64,000 nt of DNA. Origin: Pedobacter westerhofensis. GTDB lineage: Bacteria > Bacteroidota > Bacteroidia > Sphingobacteriales > Sphingobacteriaceae. The stretch is taken from positions 1 to 64,000 of the forward strand of contig NZ_FXTN01000009.1 in the NCBI RefSeq assembly GCF_900182595.1. Reading direction: 5' to 3'. The position numbers and the translations under genes are program-made. The number at the start of each line of letters is the position of its first letter. Positions within the stretch are counted from its first letter, which is position 1. Under the pieces are notes generated by a model. That model searched no databases and was not told where the DNA came from. It was given only the letters and a program-made list of their open reading frames with translations. This document shows positions 43,602 to 52,823 of the stretch, piece after piece.

Positions 43602-46040
43602 TTATATTCTTTTTTGTTCGTCCTCAGAGCCTCTGGTACGCTTTCTGGCACTTTTGATGGCATTGCTGCCAAAATGATAAGCGGCCGTCAGACGAAATAT
43701 CTGGCTTTCATATTTCGCTCTGTAGGTATAGTTCTGCCCTGGTATAGTACTCGTGGTGACATATTTGAGAAGATTAAAAACATCATTGGCCGCCAGCTTA
43801 ATATCTAATTGTTTATCCATTAGTGTTTTGCCTAATCCCATATTTACACTGTATTCCTGACTGGTGGTCGAGGCACCATCAATATTTCTTGAATGATAGT
43901 ATCCTGATAATTCAGCAGTCAGTGTAGAATTGATAGTAAAAGTCTGTGTACTGTTGAGATTAAAGGCCAGTTTTCCACTTTCAAATGGAGATCCAAGAAG
44001 ATCCGGCGTGGTGTATTTATTATAGAAAACAGTAAGGTTGTTGTTTAAATTCCACCATTTGGTAATCGACAGTGGCGCACTGATGTCGAGGGTGTATGTT
44101 TTTAATGCAGCAAGGTTAACGGTTGTGGCGTGCAGGGTTTTCCTCACAGTATCGCCGGTAGTCACAAAGGTAATCACATCAGTAGTGGAACTGTAAGCCA
44201 GGGTTGCATTTAGTGTTTTTTTATATGACCAGGAAAGTTCAAATGCATTGGTATATTGTGGTTTTAAGAATGGATTTCCTTCAACATAGGTATAGGCATC
44301 AATATAGTGTATAAATGGGTTTAAGGTTGAATAATTCGGACGGTCAATCCTTCTGCTGTAAGAAAACCCGATCTCATTATCTTTCGAAAGCACCTGATTA
44401 ATAAACAAGCTTGGGAACAAATTTAAATAGTGACGGTTGACTACACTTTGTGAACTGAGAGAATTGCCTTTTGAATTTGTTTGTTCTGCCCTTAAACCAA
44501 GTTGGACAGTGGTGCTCTTAAATTCCCGGTGAAAGCTGGCATAGGCTGCATTGATGTTCTCGTCATATAAAAAATGGTTGCTTTGGTTTTGGTCATATTG
44601 CCACTGATTAGCTACCAGGTTTTCGACGATGGAGTTATTGTCTGTATTTACAAAGCTGGTTTTCAGTCCCAGGTCAACTTTCATCTTCTTGTTAAAAGGA
44701 TAGGTATAGTCCGCTTTAGCAGTCCAGATTTTTACAATAGAAGGGGTAAAATTCCTAAATGTTGAAGTTGGTCTGGTTGGTAAACCATTAGCATCCTGCA
44801 GGGTATTATTGTAAGCATCCAGTTTTTCTCTGTGGTACCGCGAGAAATCAGCATCAATGTTAAGTTCCTGACCCATGGTGTCCAGTACGCCCTTATAATT
44901 CAAATTGTAGGCAGTATTTTTGTAGGTATAATCAGTAGGGTTTACTGCCTTTAGAATAGAATCCGTTTGAGACGGACTTACCCCAATCCGCGTAATGTTA
45001 TCGGTAACCTGACCCGCTTTGGAGATAAAGCCATTTACAGCCACGCCTACGGTGTTGCGATCATTAATAAAATAATCCGCACCGGTTTTATAATTGGTAT
45101 TGTTCCTGATGCCGACATAACCTCCGGTTTGGTCAAAAAAGATACGGCTGGCACCTGCACCATTGGTGCGAAGCAAGCCCTGGTCTGCAAAGTTTTTGTT
45201 CCGCGCATAGTTAAAGTCGCCAAAAACATTTAATTTTTTTTCCCGGTGGTTGACTGTCAAACCACTGTTGGCTTTATAATATCTGCCATATCCTGCTCCT
45301 GCAGTTACCGTTCCGTTGGTACCATAATTCCGGTTCTTTTTGAGCCTGATATTAATGATGCCTGAATTCCCTGCTGCGTCATATTTTGATGAGGGATTTG
45401 TGATCAGCTCAATACTTGAAATGGCGTTTCCCTCAGTGGCATTTAATAAGTTAACCGTTTCTTCACTTGAAAGATAGGTCAGTTTACCGTCGATCATCAT
45501 GCTTACCCCTTTTTTTCCGTAAAGGCTAACATTGCCATCCTTATCAACACTTACGCCCGGAGCTTTCTTTAAAATTTCCAGTGCTGTATTCCCGGTGGCG
45601 AGTATACTGTTCTCAATGTTCAGTATTGTTTTATCAATTTGTCTTTCCACAAGCGGTTTCCTGCCAACAATGTTTACGCTGTTCAGCTGCTTCGTGGTAG
45701 AAATAAGTTGCACATCCGCGGAATTGTAGGTCTGATGGCTCTTGTCAATGCTGAAGGGCCCTTTGATCACTTTGCTGTAGCCCACCATATTAAAAGCGAT
45801 CAGGTAGTTTCCCGCGGGCAAGTGTTCAAAAGCAAATTTACCCTCCGCGCCTGTAAATGATCCTTTTACCAGGGTAGAGTCCTGCGCCTTCAATAGCGCA
45901 ATAGATACATAATCCAACGGTTTTTTCTGTTCGTCAATTACACTTCCTGTAAGATTGCCGTCCGAGCTGGTTTGGGCATTTGTGGTGGTAGCAAGCAGGA
46001 GCGCTGCACAGCAATTTAGAATAATAAATTTGTATCTCAT
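43602..46040 (-). CDS. outer-membrane beta-barrel receptor with carboxypeptidase-regulatory and plug domains (OMP_b-brl_3)
   Basis: 812 residues. Signal peptide (1-22, ending NAQ), a CarboxypepD_reg-like domain (about 28-110: LTGSVIDEQKKPLDYVSIAL and PAGNYLIAFNMVGY), a plug-like region (about 120-235: LEILKKAPGVSVDKDGNVSL and GNSGIINIRLKK), then a large barrel ending AAYHFGSNAI before a basic tail. The barrel is of the OMP_b-brl_3 type common in Bacteroidota. No SusD-like partner is adjacent and no classical TonB box is obvious. Substrate unknown. The basic C-terminal extension (KSARKRTRGSEDEQKRI) after the last strand is unusual. Confidence 0.85.
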   Translation of the reverse strand: MRYKFIILNCCAALLLATTTNAQTSSDGNLTGSVIDEQKKPLDYVSIALLKAQDSTLVKGSFTGAEGKFAFEHLPAGNYLIAFNMVGYSKVIKGPFSIDKSHQTYNSADVQLISTTKQLNSVNIVGRKPLVERQIDKTILNIENSILATGNTALEILKKAPGVSVDKDGNVSLYGKKGVSMMIDGKLTYLSSEETVNLLNATEGNAISSIELITNPSSKYDAAGNSGIINIRLKKNRNYGTNGTVTAGAGYGRYYKANSGLTVNHREKKLNVFGDFNYARNKNFADQGLLRTNGAGASRIFFDQTGGYVGIRNNTNYKTGADYFINDRNTVGVAVNGFISKAGQVTDNITRIGVSPSQTDSILKAVNPTDYTYKNTAYNLNYKGVLDTMGQELNIDADFSRYHREKLDAYNNTLQDANGLPTRPTSTFRNFTPSIVKIWTAKADYTYPFNKKMKVDLGLKTSFVNTDNNSIVENLVANQWQYDQNQSNHFLYDENINAAYASFHREFKSTTVQLGLRAEQTNSKGNSLSSQSVVNRHYLNLFPSLFINQVLSKDNEIGFSYSRRIDRPNYSTLNPFIHYIDAYTYVEGNPFLKPQYTNAFELSWSYKKTLNATLAYSSTTDVITFVTTGDTVRKTLHATTVNLAALKTYTLDISAPLSITKWWNLNNNLTVFYNKYTTPDLLGSPFESGKLAFNLNSTQTFTINSTLTAELSGYYHSRNIDGASTTSQEYSVNMGLGKTLMDKQLDIKLAANDVFNLLKYVTTSTIPGQNYTYRAKYESQIFRLTAAYHFGSNAIKSARKRTRGSEDEQKRI

Positions 46041-46142
46041 GTAACCGGATAATTTGAAGGGACCCTCCTGGTAGGGATGGCCTTTTTGATGTTAAGTATG
46101 AATAGTGATTTTCTGTAAAAGTATCTCAATTGCCATGCTGCT

Positions 46143-46166
46143 AAAACCCCCGATTACGGGGGTTTT
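46143..46166. repeat. perfect 10-bp hairpin between divergent genes
   Basis: AAAACCCCCG-ATTA-CGGGGGTTTT, symmetrical, followed by another T on the plus strand. It has the look of a terminator but lies between two divergently transcribed genes, 102 bp upstream of the receptor start and 96 bp upstream of pxpB. It may be a leader attenuator, an operator, or a remnant. Confidence 0.75.
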
Positions 46167-46262
46167 TGGGTGCCATCAGAGGGATATGCTTAAAATGATA
46201 TAGCAATAGTTTTTCCCGGTTTAATTATTATATTTATTTGCCCGCTAAAACTCAATAAATGA

Positions 46263-46973
46263 ATGAATTCCACTTTTAAGGATGTGCGCTTTTACCCATT
46301 GGGAGACACAGCAATTGTGGCCTGCCTGGGTGACGAGATCAGCAACCCAACTCATGATATGATCCAGTGTATCTGTAATTACCTCGAAGAATATTCTTTT
46401 GAGGGCTTTACAGAATATGTTCCGGCATTTACCACGGTTACCATTTTTTATGACCCGATAACGGTCAGTTACCAATCCGTTCAGTCGCACCTGGAAGAAA
46501 TGCTGGCCGAGGTGGCTGCCCATCCCGAAAAACCGGCCTCCAGGATTGTAGAAATTCCTGTTGTGTATGGTGGTATATGGGGCCCGGATCTGGAAATTGT
46601 TGCTGCCCATGCAAACCTCACTGCTGCCGCAGTGATCAGCTTGCATACTGAACCCGAGTATCTGGTACATATGATTGGCTTTGCCCCCGGATTTCCTTAT
46701 CTGGCCGGTTTGAATGAGAAGATTGCAAGCCCCAGAAGAGCGGTGCCGCGGGCTGCAATTGCTGCGGGATCCGTTGGGATTGCCGGCAATCAGACGGGAG
46801 TATACCCGATAGAAACTCCGGCAGGCTGGCAAATTATCGGGCGTACGGCCTTGCGGTTATTTGATGTAAACAGAGACGAACCAACATTGTTACGCGCAGG
46901 AGACCGGGTTCGTTTTGTAGCCGTTGAAGACAGAGCGTTTGAGATCAGCAATAAATCAGGTTATGGGAATTAA
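46263..46973 (+). CDS. pxpB: 5-oxoprolinase subunit PxpB (KipI family)
   Basis: One of three subunits of prokaryotic ATP-dependent 5-oxoprolinase, which opens 5-oxoproline (pyroglutamate) to glutamate. 236 residues, allophanate hydrolase subunit 1 fold: FYPLGDTAIVACLGDEIS at the start, then VVYGGIWGPDLE, HMIGFAPGFPYLAGL, PRAAIAAGSVGIAGNQTGVY and ETPAGWQIIGRT. The stop overlaps pxpC by 11 bp. Order pxpB-pxpC-pxpA with a transporter is a coherent operon. The old name KipI reflects inhibition of a kinase in Bacillus; no such kinase is evident here. Confidence 0.93.
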   Translation: MNSTFKDVRFYPLGDTAIVACLGDEISNPTHDMIQCICNYLEEYSFEGFTEYVPAFTTVTIFYDPITVSYQSVQSHLEEMLAEVAAHPEKPASRIVEIPVVYGGIWGPDLEIVAAHANLTAAAVISLHTEPEYLVHMIGFAPGFPYLAGLNEKIASPRRAVPRAAIAAGSVGIAGNQTGVYPIETPAGWQIIGRTALRLFDVNRDEPTLLRAGDRVRFVAVEDRAFEISNKSGYGN

Positions 46974-47931
46974 CGTACTTAAAGGCGGCCTGCTTAGTAC
47001 CATACAGGATACCGGCAGGTTCGGATACCGGAAAGACGGTATTATCCTGAGCGGCGCTATGGATACGCTGGCGCTGAGGACAGGAAACATGATTGTAGGT
47101 AATGATGAGCATGAGGCGGGTATTGAATGTACATTAATCGGCCCGGGAATCCTTTTTGAATCTGATCAGCTGATTGCGCTTAGTGGTGCTGATCTTTCAG
47201 CAACCATAGATAACATCCCTTTAAAAATGTGGAGGCCTGTATTGGTCAGAAAAGGCTCAGTCCTTGGGTTTGGCGCAGCAGTAGCTGGATGCCGGTCTTA
47301 TCTGACAGTGTCTGGAGGTTTCGCTGTTGCGAAAATTTTGGGCAGCCGGTCTACGTATTTACGCGCCGGATTTGGAGGGTTGAAAGGCAGGGCATTACAG
47401 GCTGGGGATTATATCCCTTTCAGGGAGAGATATCAGGAGACACTGCATGATTTTAACTGGTCCTGCGATCTCAGTGCATTTTACCCGGATCTCAACGACC
47501 GTGTGATCAGGGTAATCAAGGGGCCTGAAAACGAGTTATTTTCGGCAGGCAGCCGGCAGGCATTTTTTGAGCAGGAGTTCCAGCTCAGCAATGAATCAGA
47601 CCGAATGGGGTACCGTTTAAAAGGTCCCGTCCTGGCACTTGAAACACCGCAGGAAATGATTTCTTCTGCAGTTACTTTCGGCACCGTTCAGGTCATCGGT
47701 AAGGGCGATGCAATTGTACTGATGGCCGATCACCAGACTACAGGCGGCTACCCGAGGATAGTGCAGGTGATTACTGCCGACTTCTCCAAGCTGGCACAGC
47801 TGCAGAGCGGACAGAAAATACGGTTTGAATTGGTTACTTTAGCACAGGCACAGGCTGCCCTTCTGCATCAGGAGCAGCAGATCAAACAGCTGCAGCAGAC
47901 CTTAACATTTAAATATAACAATGACATCTGA
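46963..47931 (+). CDS. pxpC: 5-oxoprolinase subunit PxpC (biotin-dependent-carboxylase-like / KipA family)
   Basis: 322 residues from the ATG at 46963; a longer TTG start at 46924 would overlap pxpB more and is unlikely. Allophanate hydrolase subunit 2 fold with LLSTIQDTGRFGYRKDGI near the N-terminus, GAMDTLALRTGNMIVGN, GADLSATIDNIPLKMW and the C-terminal ADHQTTGGYPRIVQVI. It works with PxpB and PxpA in 5-oxoproline hydrolysis. Its last 11 bp overlap the pxpA start. Translational coupling along the three genes fits a fixed subunit ratio. Confidence 0.93.
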   Translation: MGINVLKGGLLSTIQDTGRFGYRKDGIILSGAMDTLALRTGNMIVGNDEHEAGIECTLIGPGILFESDQLIALSGADLSATIDNIPLKMWRPVLVRKGSVLGFGAAVAGCRSYLTVSGGFAVAKILGSRSTYLRAGFGGLKGRALQAGDYIPFRERYQETLHDFNWSCDLSAFYPDLNDRVIRVIKGPENELFSAGSRQAFFEQEFQLSNESDRMGYRLKGPVLALETPQEMISSAVTFGTVQVIGKGDAIVLMADHQTTGGYPRIVQVITADFSKLAQLQSGQKIRFELVTLAQAQAALLHQEQQIKQLQQTLTFKYNNDI

Positions 47932-48691
47932 TATCTATACGGTTGATCTGAATTGTGACATGGGAGAAAGCTACGGAGCTTTTACCATGGGCAGTGACGA
48001 GATCATTCTGCCTTTTGTTACCTCTGCGAATATCGCCTGCGGCTTTCATGCCGGTGACCCTGCGGTAATGAAGAAGACCGTGAGGCAGGCCATTGCAAAA
48101 GGCGTGGTGATTGGTGCACATCCGGGGCTGCCGGATTTGCAGGGATTTGGACGCAGGGAAATGGCTGTCTCCCCCGAAGAAGCTTATGATCTGGTAGTGT
48201 ACCAGATCGGGGCGCTGGCGGCCTTTGTGAAGTCGGAAGGAGGTATCTTACACCATGTTAAGCCACACGGCGCACTCTATAACATGGCTGCTGTAAACAG
48301 GGAACTTGCTGCTGCCATTGCAGAGGCCGTTTATAAAGTAGAGCCGGGGCTGATCTTATACGGCCTGTCCGGAAGCGAGCTGATTGCTGAGGGAGCAAAA
48401 GCAGGGCTAAAGGTAGCCAATGAAGTATTTGCCGACAGGGCCTACCAGCAGGATGGCAGGCTGACCTCCAGAAAGCTGGCTGATGCAATGGTTACAGATG
48501 ACCTGCTTGCGATCAGCAGGGTTTTAAGGATGGTAAAAGAAGGAAAAGTAAAATCACAGCAAGGTGTGGATATTGATATTACTGTAGATACCATTTGTAT
48601 TCACGGTGATGGAAAACACGCTGTACTATTTGCCGAAAAGATTTATACTGCATTTAAAAAAGAGGGTATTGCAATGCATTCCCCGGCATAA
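47921..48691 (+). CDS. pxpA: 5-oxoprolinase subunit PxpA (LamB/YcsF family)
   Basis: 256 residues. Family signatures are LNCDMGESYGAF at the N-terminus, VTSANIACGFHAGDPAVMKK, GAHPGLPDLQGFGRREM, HVKPHGALYNMA and NEVFADRAYQQDGRL, ending with TICIHGD. It is the third subunit of the PxpABC oxoprolinase, formerly annotated as a lactam-utilisation protein. The start overlaps the end of pxpC. An NRAMP-like gene follows after 10 bp, as in the Bacillus ycsF-ycsG arrangement. Confidence 0.95.
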   Translation: MTSDIYTVDLNCDMGESYGAFTMGSDEIILPFVTSANIACGFHAGDPAVMKKTVRQAIAKGVVIGAHPGLPDLQGFGRREMAVSPEEAYDLVVYQIGALAAFVKSEGGILHHVKPHGALYNMAAVNRELAAAIAEAVYKVEPGLILYGLSGSELIAEGAKAGLKVANEVFADRAYQQDGRLTSRKLADAMVTDDLLAISRVLRMVKEGKVKSQQGVDIDITVDTICIHGDGKHAVLFAEKIYTAFKKEGIAMHSPA

Positions 48692-48701
48692 ACTCCGCTA
48701 A

Positions 48702-49892
48702 ATGAAATCTAAAAGGAACTGGAATATCCTCACCGGTGCGGCCTTTTTAATGGCTACCTCTGCCATTGGCCCGGGTTTTTTAACACAGACCACTGTTTTT
48801 ACCCAGAGCCTGGGTGCCAGCTTCGGATTTGTGATCCTCATTTCCATTCTGATTGATATCGGTGTACAGCTGAATATCTGGAGGGTAATCGCGGTGTCTG
48901 AAAAGCGTGCCCAGGATATTGCTAATCTGCTGTTGCCAGGTTTGGGCGGTTTTATTTCGTTTCTGATCGTACTGGGAGGGCTGGCATTTAATATTGGCAA
49001 CATTGCAGGTGCAGGATTAGGCCTCAATGCCTTGCTCGGTATTCCGGTGATGTCGGGAGCTGTCATCTCAGCAGTGCTGTCAATAGCGATCTTCCTGGTA
49101 AAGGAAGCAGGGAGGGCGATGGACCGTTTTGCTCAGCTGATGGGTTTCGTGATGATCATCGTGATCATTTACATTGCTTTCACTTCTCAGCCTCCGGTAG
49201 CTGAAGCCGCGCTGCGGACCATCGTACCCTTAAAGATTGATCTCATGACTATCATTACCCTGGTAGGCGGCACTGTCGGCGGGTACATCACTTTTTCTGG
49301 CGGGCACCGTTTACTCGATGCAGGCATTAAGGGCAGGGCTGTTTTGCCTCAGGTAAATACAAGCGCGGTGATGGGTATATCGGTGGCGGCGCTGGTGCGT
49401 GTATTCCTGTTCCTGGCTTCGCTGGGCGTGATCAGTAAAGGGCTGCTGATCGATGGTGCTAATCCTACGGGCTCAGTATTTCAGCTCGCTGCCGGCAATC
49501 TGGGATATAAGCTGTTTGGTTTGGTCATGTTCGCAGCAGCAATCACTTCGGTGATCGGCTCGGCCTACACGTCGGTATCATTTATTAAATCTTTCAGCCA
49601 GAAAATCATGGATCATGAAAATAAGATTATCATTGGATTTATTGTGGGTTCTGCAGCCATTTTTTTAGCGATTGGAAAACCAGTCAGCCTGCTGATCATT
49701 GCTGGTGCGCTCAATGGGTTTATTCTGCCGGTTACCCTGGCTACCATTCTTTTTGCCGCATACAAAACAAGGATCGTGGGAGATTATAAGCATCCGCTAT
49801 GGCTTACTGTTTTTGGTATTGCGGTCGTTTTTATCATGACCTACATGAGCGGCAGCGTGATCATAAAGCAATTTTTTCTTTCATCCCCATAA
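48702..49892 (+). CDS. NRAMP-related transporter (YcsG-like) in the 5-oxoprolinase operon
   Basis: 396 residues with about 10-11 hydrophobic helices covering most of the protein. Helix 1 begins SAIGPGFLTQ and runs straight into TTVFTQSLGASFGF. Aligned by eye with NRAMP proteins, the metal-binding DPG(N) segment normally found between these parts is missing. The usual helix 6 MPH motif is also replaced (GGTVGGYITFSGGH). This argues against divalent-metal transport. The position right behind pxpA suggests uptake of 5-oxoproline or a related compound; this is inference. The 3' end overlaps the convergent PLP-enzyme gene by 32 bp. Confidence 0.8.
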   Translation: MKSKRNWNILTGAAFLMATSAIGPGFLTQTTVFTQSLGASFGFVILISILIDIGVQLNIWRVIAVSEKRAQDIANLLLPGLGGFISFLIVLGGLAFNIGNIAGAGLGLNALLGIPVMSGAVISAVLSIAIFLVKEAGRAMDRFAQLMGFVMIIVIIYIAFTSQPPVAEAALRTIVPLKIDLMTIITLVGGTVGGYITFSGGHRLLDAGIKGRAVLPQVNTSAVMGISVAALVRVFLFLASLGVISKGLLIDGANPTGSVFQLAAGNLGYKLFGLVMFAAAITSVIGSAYTSVSFIKSFSQKIMDHENKIIIGFIVGSAAIFLAIGKPVSLLIIAGALNGFILPVTLATILFAAYKTRIVGDYKHPLWLTVFGIAVVFIMTYMSGSVIIKQFFLSSP

Positions 49893-50757
49893 TCCCGAGC
49901 AGGCCGCCGGTATGTATGGCAGCGATCTTTTCGTTTGCTTTGAAATAGCCTTTTTCAGCAAGGTCGTAAATGGCAAAAAACATTTTTGCGGTATAAACCG
50001 GATCGGTAAGGATGCCAGATATTGCTGTAAACGTTCTCAAAAAATGCAACAGCTCAGGCTGCGTTTTTGCGTAACCGCCAAAATGATAATCTGTATATAA
50101 TATCAGGTCATCAGGCAGGGGTATATTAAGGGCAGGCTGAGGCGCATACCTGTAAATCTCTTCCCTGATAAACTCAGCTCCTTTCAGTACGGGTACCACA
50201 TGAAGTTTGGTTTTTAAGCCGGCTTCCCTGATGCCCTTCAGCAAACCCGCAGCAGTGGTGCCGGTACCTGCAGCGCAAAACAGATGATCAAGATCTGCCG
50301 GAAGTTCTGCTATAATTTCTGCACAACCTTTTACTGCTGCAGCAGATGCACCGCCTTCATCTATAAAATAGGTACGGGGATTTGTACCAAAATACCTTTC
50401 ATAACAGCCGGGTTTATCCCTGTAACTTTCGCGATCAGTAAAAATAAACTCCATGCCATATAGCTGGCATAGGAGCAGCATCTCATTCATTACTTTTTCT
50501 CCTCTCACAAAAGCCGTAGCTTTTAACCCGGATCTTGCAGCGGCCGCAGCCGTAGCAACAAGGTGATTGGAATATGCTCCGCCAAACGTTACCAGGTGAT
50601 GTTTACCTTTCTCCGCAGCATCCTCAAGAATATACTTGAGCTTGCGCCATTTGTTTCCGGAAATGTAAGGATCAATGAGATCATCCCTCTTTATCCACAG
50701 ATCAGATAAAATAGGATGTTTTAAATGTTGAAAAGGACTGTTCAGGTCTGTAAACAT
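49861..50757 (-). CDS. PLP-dependent ACC deaminase / D-cysteine desulfhydrase-like enzyme
   Basis: 298 residues from the ATG at 50757 (an ATG at 50787 would add 10). Tryptophan synthase beta-like PLP fold: WIKRDDLIDPYISGNKWRKL with PLP-lysine Lys36, then TFGGAYSNHLVATAAAAA with the Ser/Asn that hold the substrate, and CAAGTGTTAAGLLKGI as phosphate-binding loop. Members split 1-aminocyclopropane-1-carboxylate or D-cysteine into a 2-oxo acid and ammonia; the residues that separate the two cannot be judged safely here. It converges on the NRAMP-like gene with a 32-bp overlap and no terminator between. Confidence 0.85.
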   Translation of the reverse strand: MFTDLNSPFQHLKHPILSDLWIKRDDLIDPYISGNKWRKLKYILEDAAEKGKHHLVTFGGAYSNHLVATAAAAARSGLKATAFVRGEKVMNEMLLLCQLYGMEFIFTDRESYRDKPGCYERYFGTNPRTYFIDEGGASAAAVKGCAEIIAELPADLDHLFCAAGTGTTAAGLLKGIREAGLKTKLHVVPVLKGAEFIREEIYRYAPQPALNIPLPDDLILYTDYHFGGYAKTQPELLHFLRTFTAISGILTDPVYTAKMFFAIYDLAEKGYFKANEKIAAIHTGGLLGIMGMKEKIAL

Positions 50758-50948
50758 CAGGCAAATATATACCCTTTTGTGATTCATTTTGTTAATATCT
50801 AAACCATTAAGCGCTGCGGTTTGATTTCTTTTGAGAAATGTAATTGTTAAAGGTTAGTTTTGTAAACTGGGACGAACCGGGTATGATAGCATTTTGAAAT
50901 GGCTGTTGCCGTATACAGGCCCGTCTGGATCAAATCATAAAATTACGA

Positions 50949-51977
50949 ATGGAAAATACGAATAGCGGGCTGGAACTGGAAGAGCAGGATTTATACGAGC
51001 ATTTTAATATTGTTGTAGATGGCGGGCAATCGCCGCTGCGCATAGATAAATTTCTGATGCAGCGTATGCAGAATGCGTCGAGAAACCGTATTCAGAATGC
51101 AATTGATGCAGGCAACGTGCTTGTAAACAAAGCCACAGTAAAGGCCAGTTATAAGGTTAAGCCTGCTGATGAGATTTCGATTGTGTTTCCTCATCCTCCA
51201 AGAGATACAGAAGTTTATCCGGAAGATATTCCGCTGGATATCGTATATGAAGATAACGATCTGCTGATTGTAAACAAGCCGGCAGGAATGGTGGTGCATC
51301 CGGGATTTAATAATTATACGGGTACGCTTGTAAATGCACTTGCATTTCACTTTGAGCAGTTGCCGCAATTGCCCGGCAATGAGGGAAGACCGGGACTGGT
51401 ACACCGTATAGATAAAGATACCTCGGGCCTGCTGATCATCAGCAAGAACGAGATCACAATGACCAAACTGGCGAAGCAATTTTTTGACCATAGCATTACG
51501 CGAAAATATATTGCACTTGCCTGGGGAGATATTGCAGAAAATGGCACAGTTTCTGGGTATATCGGCAGAAGTGCGAAGAACAGAATTGTAATGGACGTGT
51601 ATGATGACGAGGAGAAGGGAAAGTGGTCCGTTACACATTATTCTGTTTTAGAGCGTTTAAATTATGTGACTTTAATCAGTTGTCAGCTGGAAACAGGGCG
51701 TACGCATCAGATCAGGGCACACATGCAGCACATCGGTCACCCGCTGTTTAACGATGCCAATTATGGCGGAGATAAAATATTGAAGGGAACTACATTTACA
51801 AAGTACAAGCAATACGTTGCCAATTGCTTTGAAATGTTGCCACGACAGGCGCTGCATGCACAGACCTTGGGTTTTATACATCCTACAACAAAGGAGTATA
51901 TGGAATTTGAAGCGCCGCTGCCACCGGATTTTGATGGTGTATTGAATAAATGGAGAAACTATGTTGTACAGGCATAA
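50949..51977 (+). CDS. RluA-family 23S rRNA pseudouridine synthase (RluD-like)
   Basis: 342 residues. N-terminal S4 RNA-binding domain (about 28-80: LRIDKFLMQRMQNASRNRIQ), then the pseudouridine synthase domain with catalytic Asp155 in LVHRIDKDTSGLLIISK. Later motifs are QLETGRTHQIRAHMQHIGHP and ALHAQTLGF. The S4 domain and length fit RluD, which modifies helix 69 of 23S rRNA, but RluC is also possible. The aminotransferase gene starts 6 bp later on the same strand, so the two are probably co-transcribed. Confidence 0.92.
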   Translation: MENTNSGLELEEQDLYEHFNIVVDGGQSPLRIDKFLMQRMQNASRNRIQNAIDAGNVLVNKATVKASYKVKPADEISIVFPHPPRDTEVYPEDIPLDIVYEDNDLLIVNKPAGMVVHPGFNNYTGTLVNALAFHFEQLPQLPGNEGRPGLVHRIDKDTSGLLIISKNEITMTKLAKQFFDHSITRKYIALAWGDIAENGTVSGYIGRSAKNRIVMDVYDDEEKGKWSVTHYSVLERLNYVTLISCQLETGRTHQIRAHMQHIGHPLFNDANYGGDKILKGTTFTKYKQYVANCFEMLPRQALHAQTLGFIHPTTKEYMEFEAPLPPDFDGVLNKWRNYVVQA

Positions 51978-51983
51978 CAATTA

Positions 51984-52823
51984 ATGCAACAGGAATATAT
52001 CTTACATAACGATGAGTTTATTGCCGTAGATGAAAAGATATTTACGGCACAGAACCGTGGTTTCAGATACGGTGACGGCCTTTTTGAATCTATGCGTATG
52101 ACAGGTGGCAAATTAAAGTTTGCCGAACTGCATGCCGATCGTCTGCAGGCAGGAATGAATGCGCTGAAGATGGACGGGGGCATTTTGTTTGATGAGTATT
52201 TTCTGAAACAGAAAACGGCTGATTTATGTAAAAAGAACAAACTGAGGGATAACGCAAGGTTTCGTCTTTCAGTTTATCGTGATGCAGATGGTTTGTATAC
52301 ACCTGAAACCAATAAATCGGGATATGTACTGGAAGCATCGGCCAGCCACGGAAACGGGTATGAGCTCAACAAAAAGGGGTTGATTATCAACGTTTATGAT
52401 GAGATTACCAAACCCGTAAATAAACTTTCCAATTATAAGACCAGTAATTCTTTATTATTTGTGATGGCCGGGCTGTATAAAAAGCAGCACAGGCTGGATG
52501 AGGCTTTTATCCTCAATCAGCATGGTTTTCTTTGTGAAAGCATCAGCTCAAATGTGTTTGTAGTTTATGACAAGCAGATTTATACACCTGCACTTTCTGA
52601 AGGCTGCATTGCAGGTGTAATGCGTAATATCGTGATGCAAACCGCAAAAGCCAATGGCATTTCGATTATAGAAGCACAGATCAATCCTGAAGTACTCAAC
52701 GAGGCAGAAGAGGTGTTTATCACAAATGCAACTAACGGCATCCGCTGGGTAATGGGATATGGCAGGAAACGTTATTTCAATGAGGTAACCAAATCGCTGA
52801 GCGCGTTGCTGAATACACTATAA
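51984..52823 (+). CDS. pabC: class IV aminotransferase, likely 4-amino-4-deoxychorismate lyase
   Basis: 279 residues of PLP fold type IV. N-terminal AQNRGFRYGDGLFESMRM, PLP-lysine Lys152 in LSNYKTSNSLLFVMA, then AFILNQHGFLCESISSNVFV and a C-terminal EEVFITNATNGIRWV. Branched-chain aminotransferase, D-amino acid transaminase and aminodeoxychorismate lyase share this fold. The short N-terminus and overall length fit the lyase best, and pabB and folC are also in the window, but the choice is not certain. The stop overlaps the convergent fmt stop region by 6 bp. Confidence 0.78.
   Translation: MQQEYILHNDEFIAVDEKIFTAQNRGFRYGDGLFESMRMTGGKLKFAELHADRLQAGMNALKMDGGILFDEYFLKQKTADLCKKNKLRDNARFRLSVYRDADGLYTPETNKSGYVLEASASHGNGYELNKKGLIINVYDEITKPVNKLSNYKTSNSLLFVMAGLYKKQHRLDEAFILNQHGFLCESISSNVFVVYDKQIYTPALSEGCIAGVMRNIVMQTAKANGISIIEAQINPEVLNEAEEVFITNATNGIRWVMGYGRKRYFNEVTKSLSALLNTL

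Noticed and set aside
46245..46832. 195-codon minus-strand frame opposite pxpB
   Set aside because: Antisense to a well-supported gene, composition unlike a folded protein, no promoter.
50991..51638. 215-codon minus-strand frame opposite the pseudouridine synthase gene
   Set aside because: Antisense shadow; the plus-strand gene has a full set of catalytic motifs.
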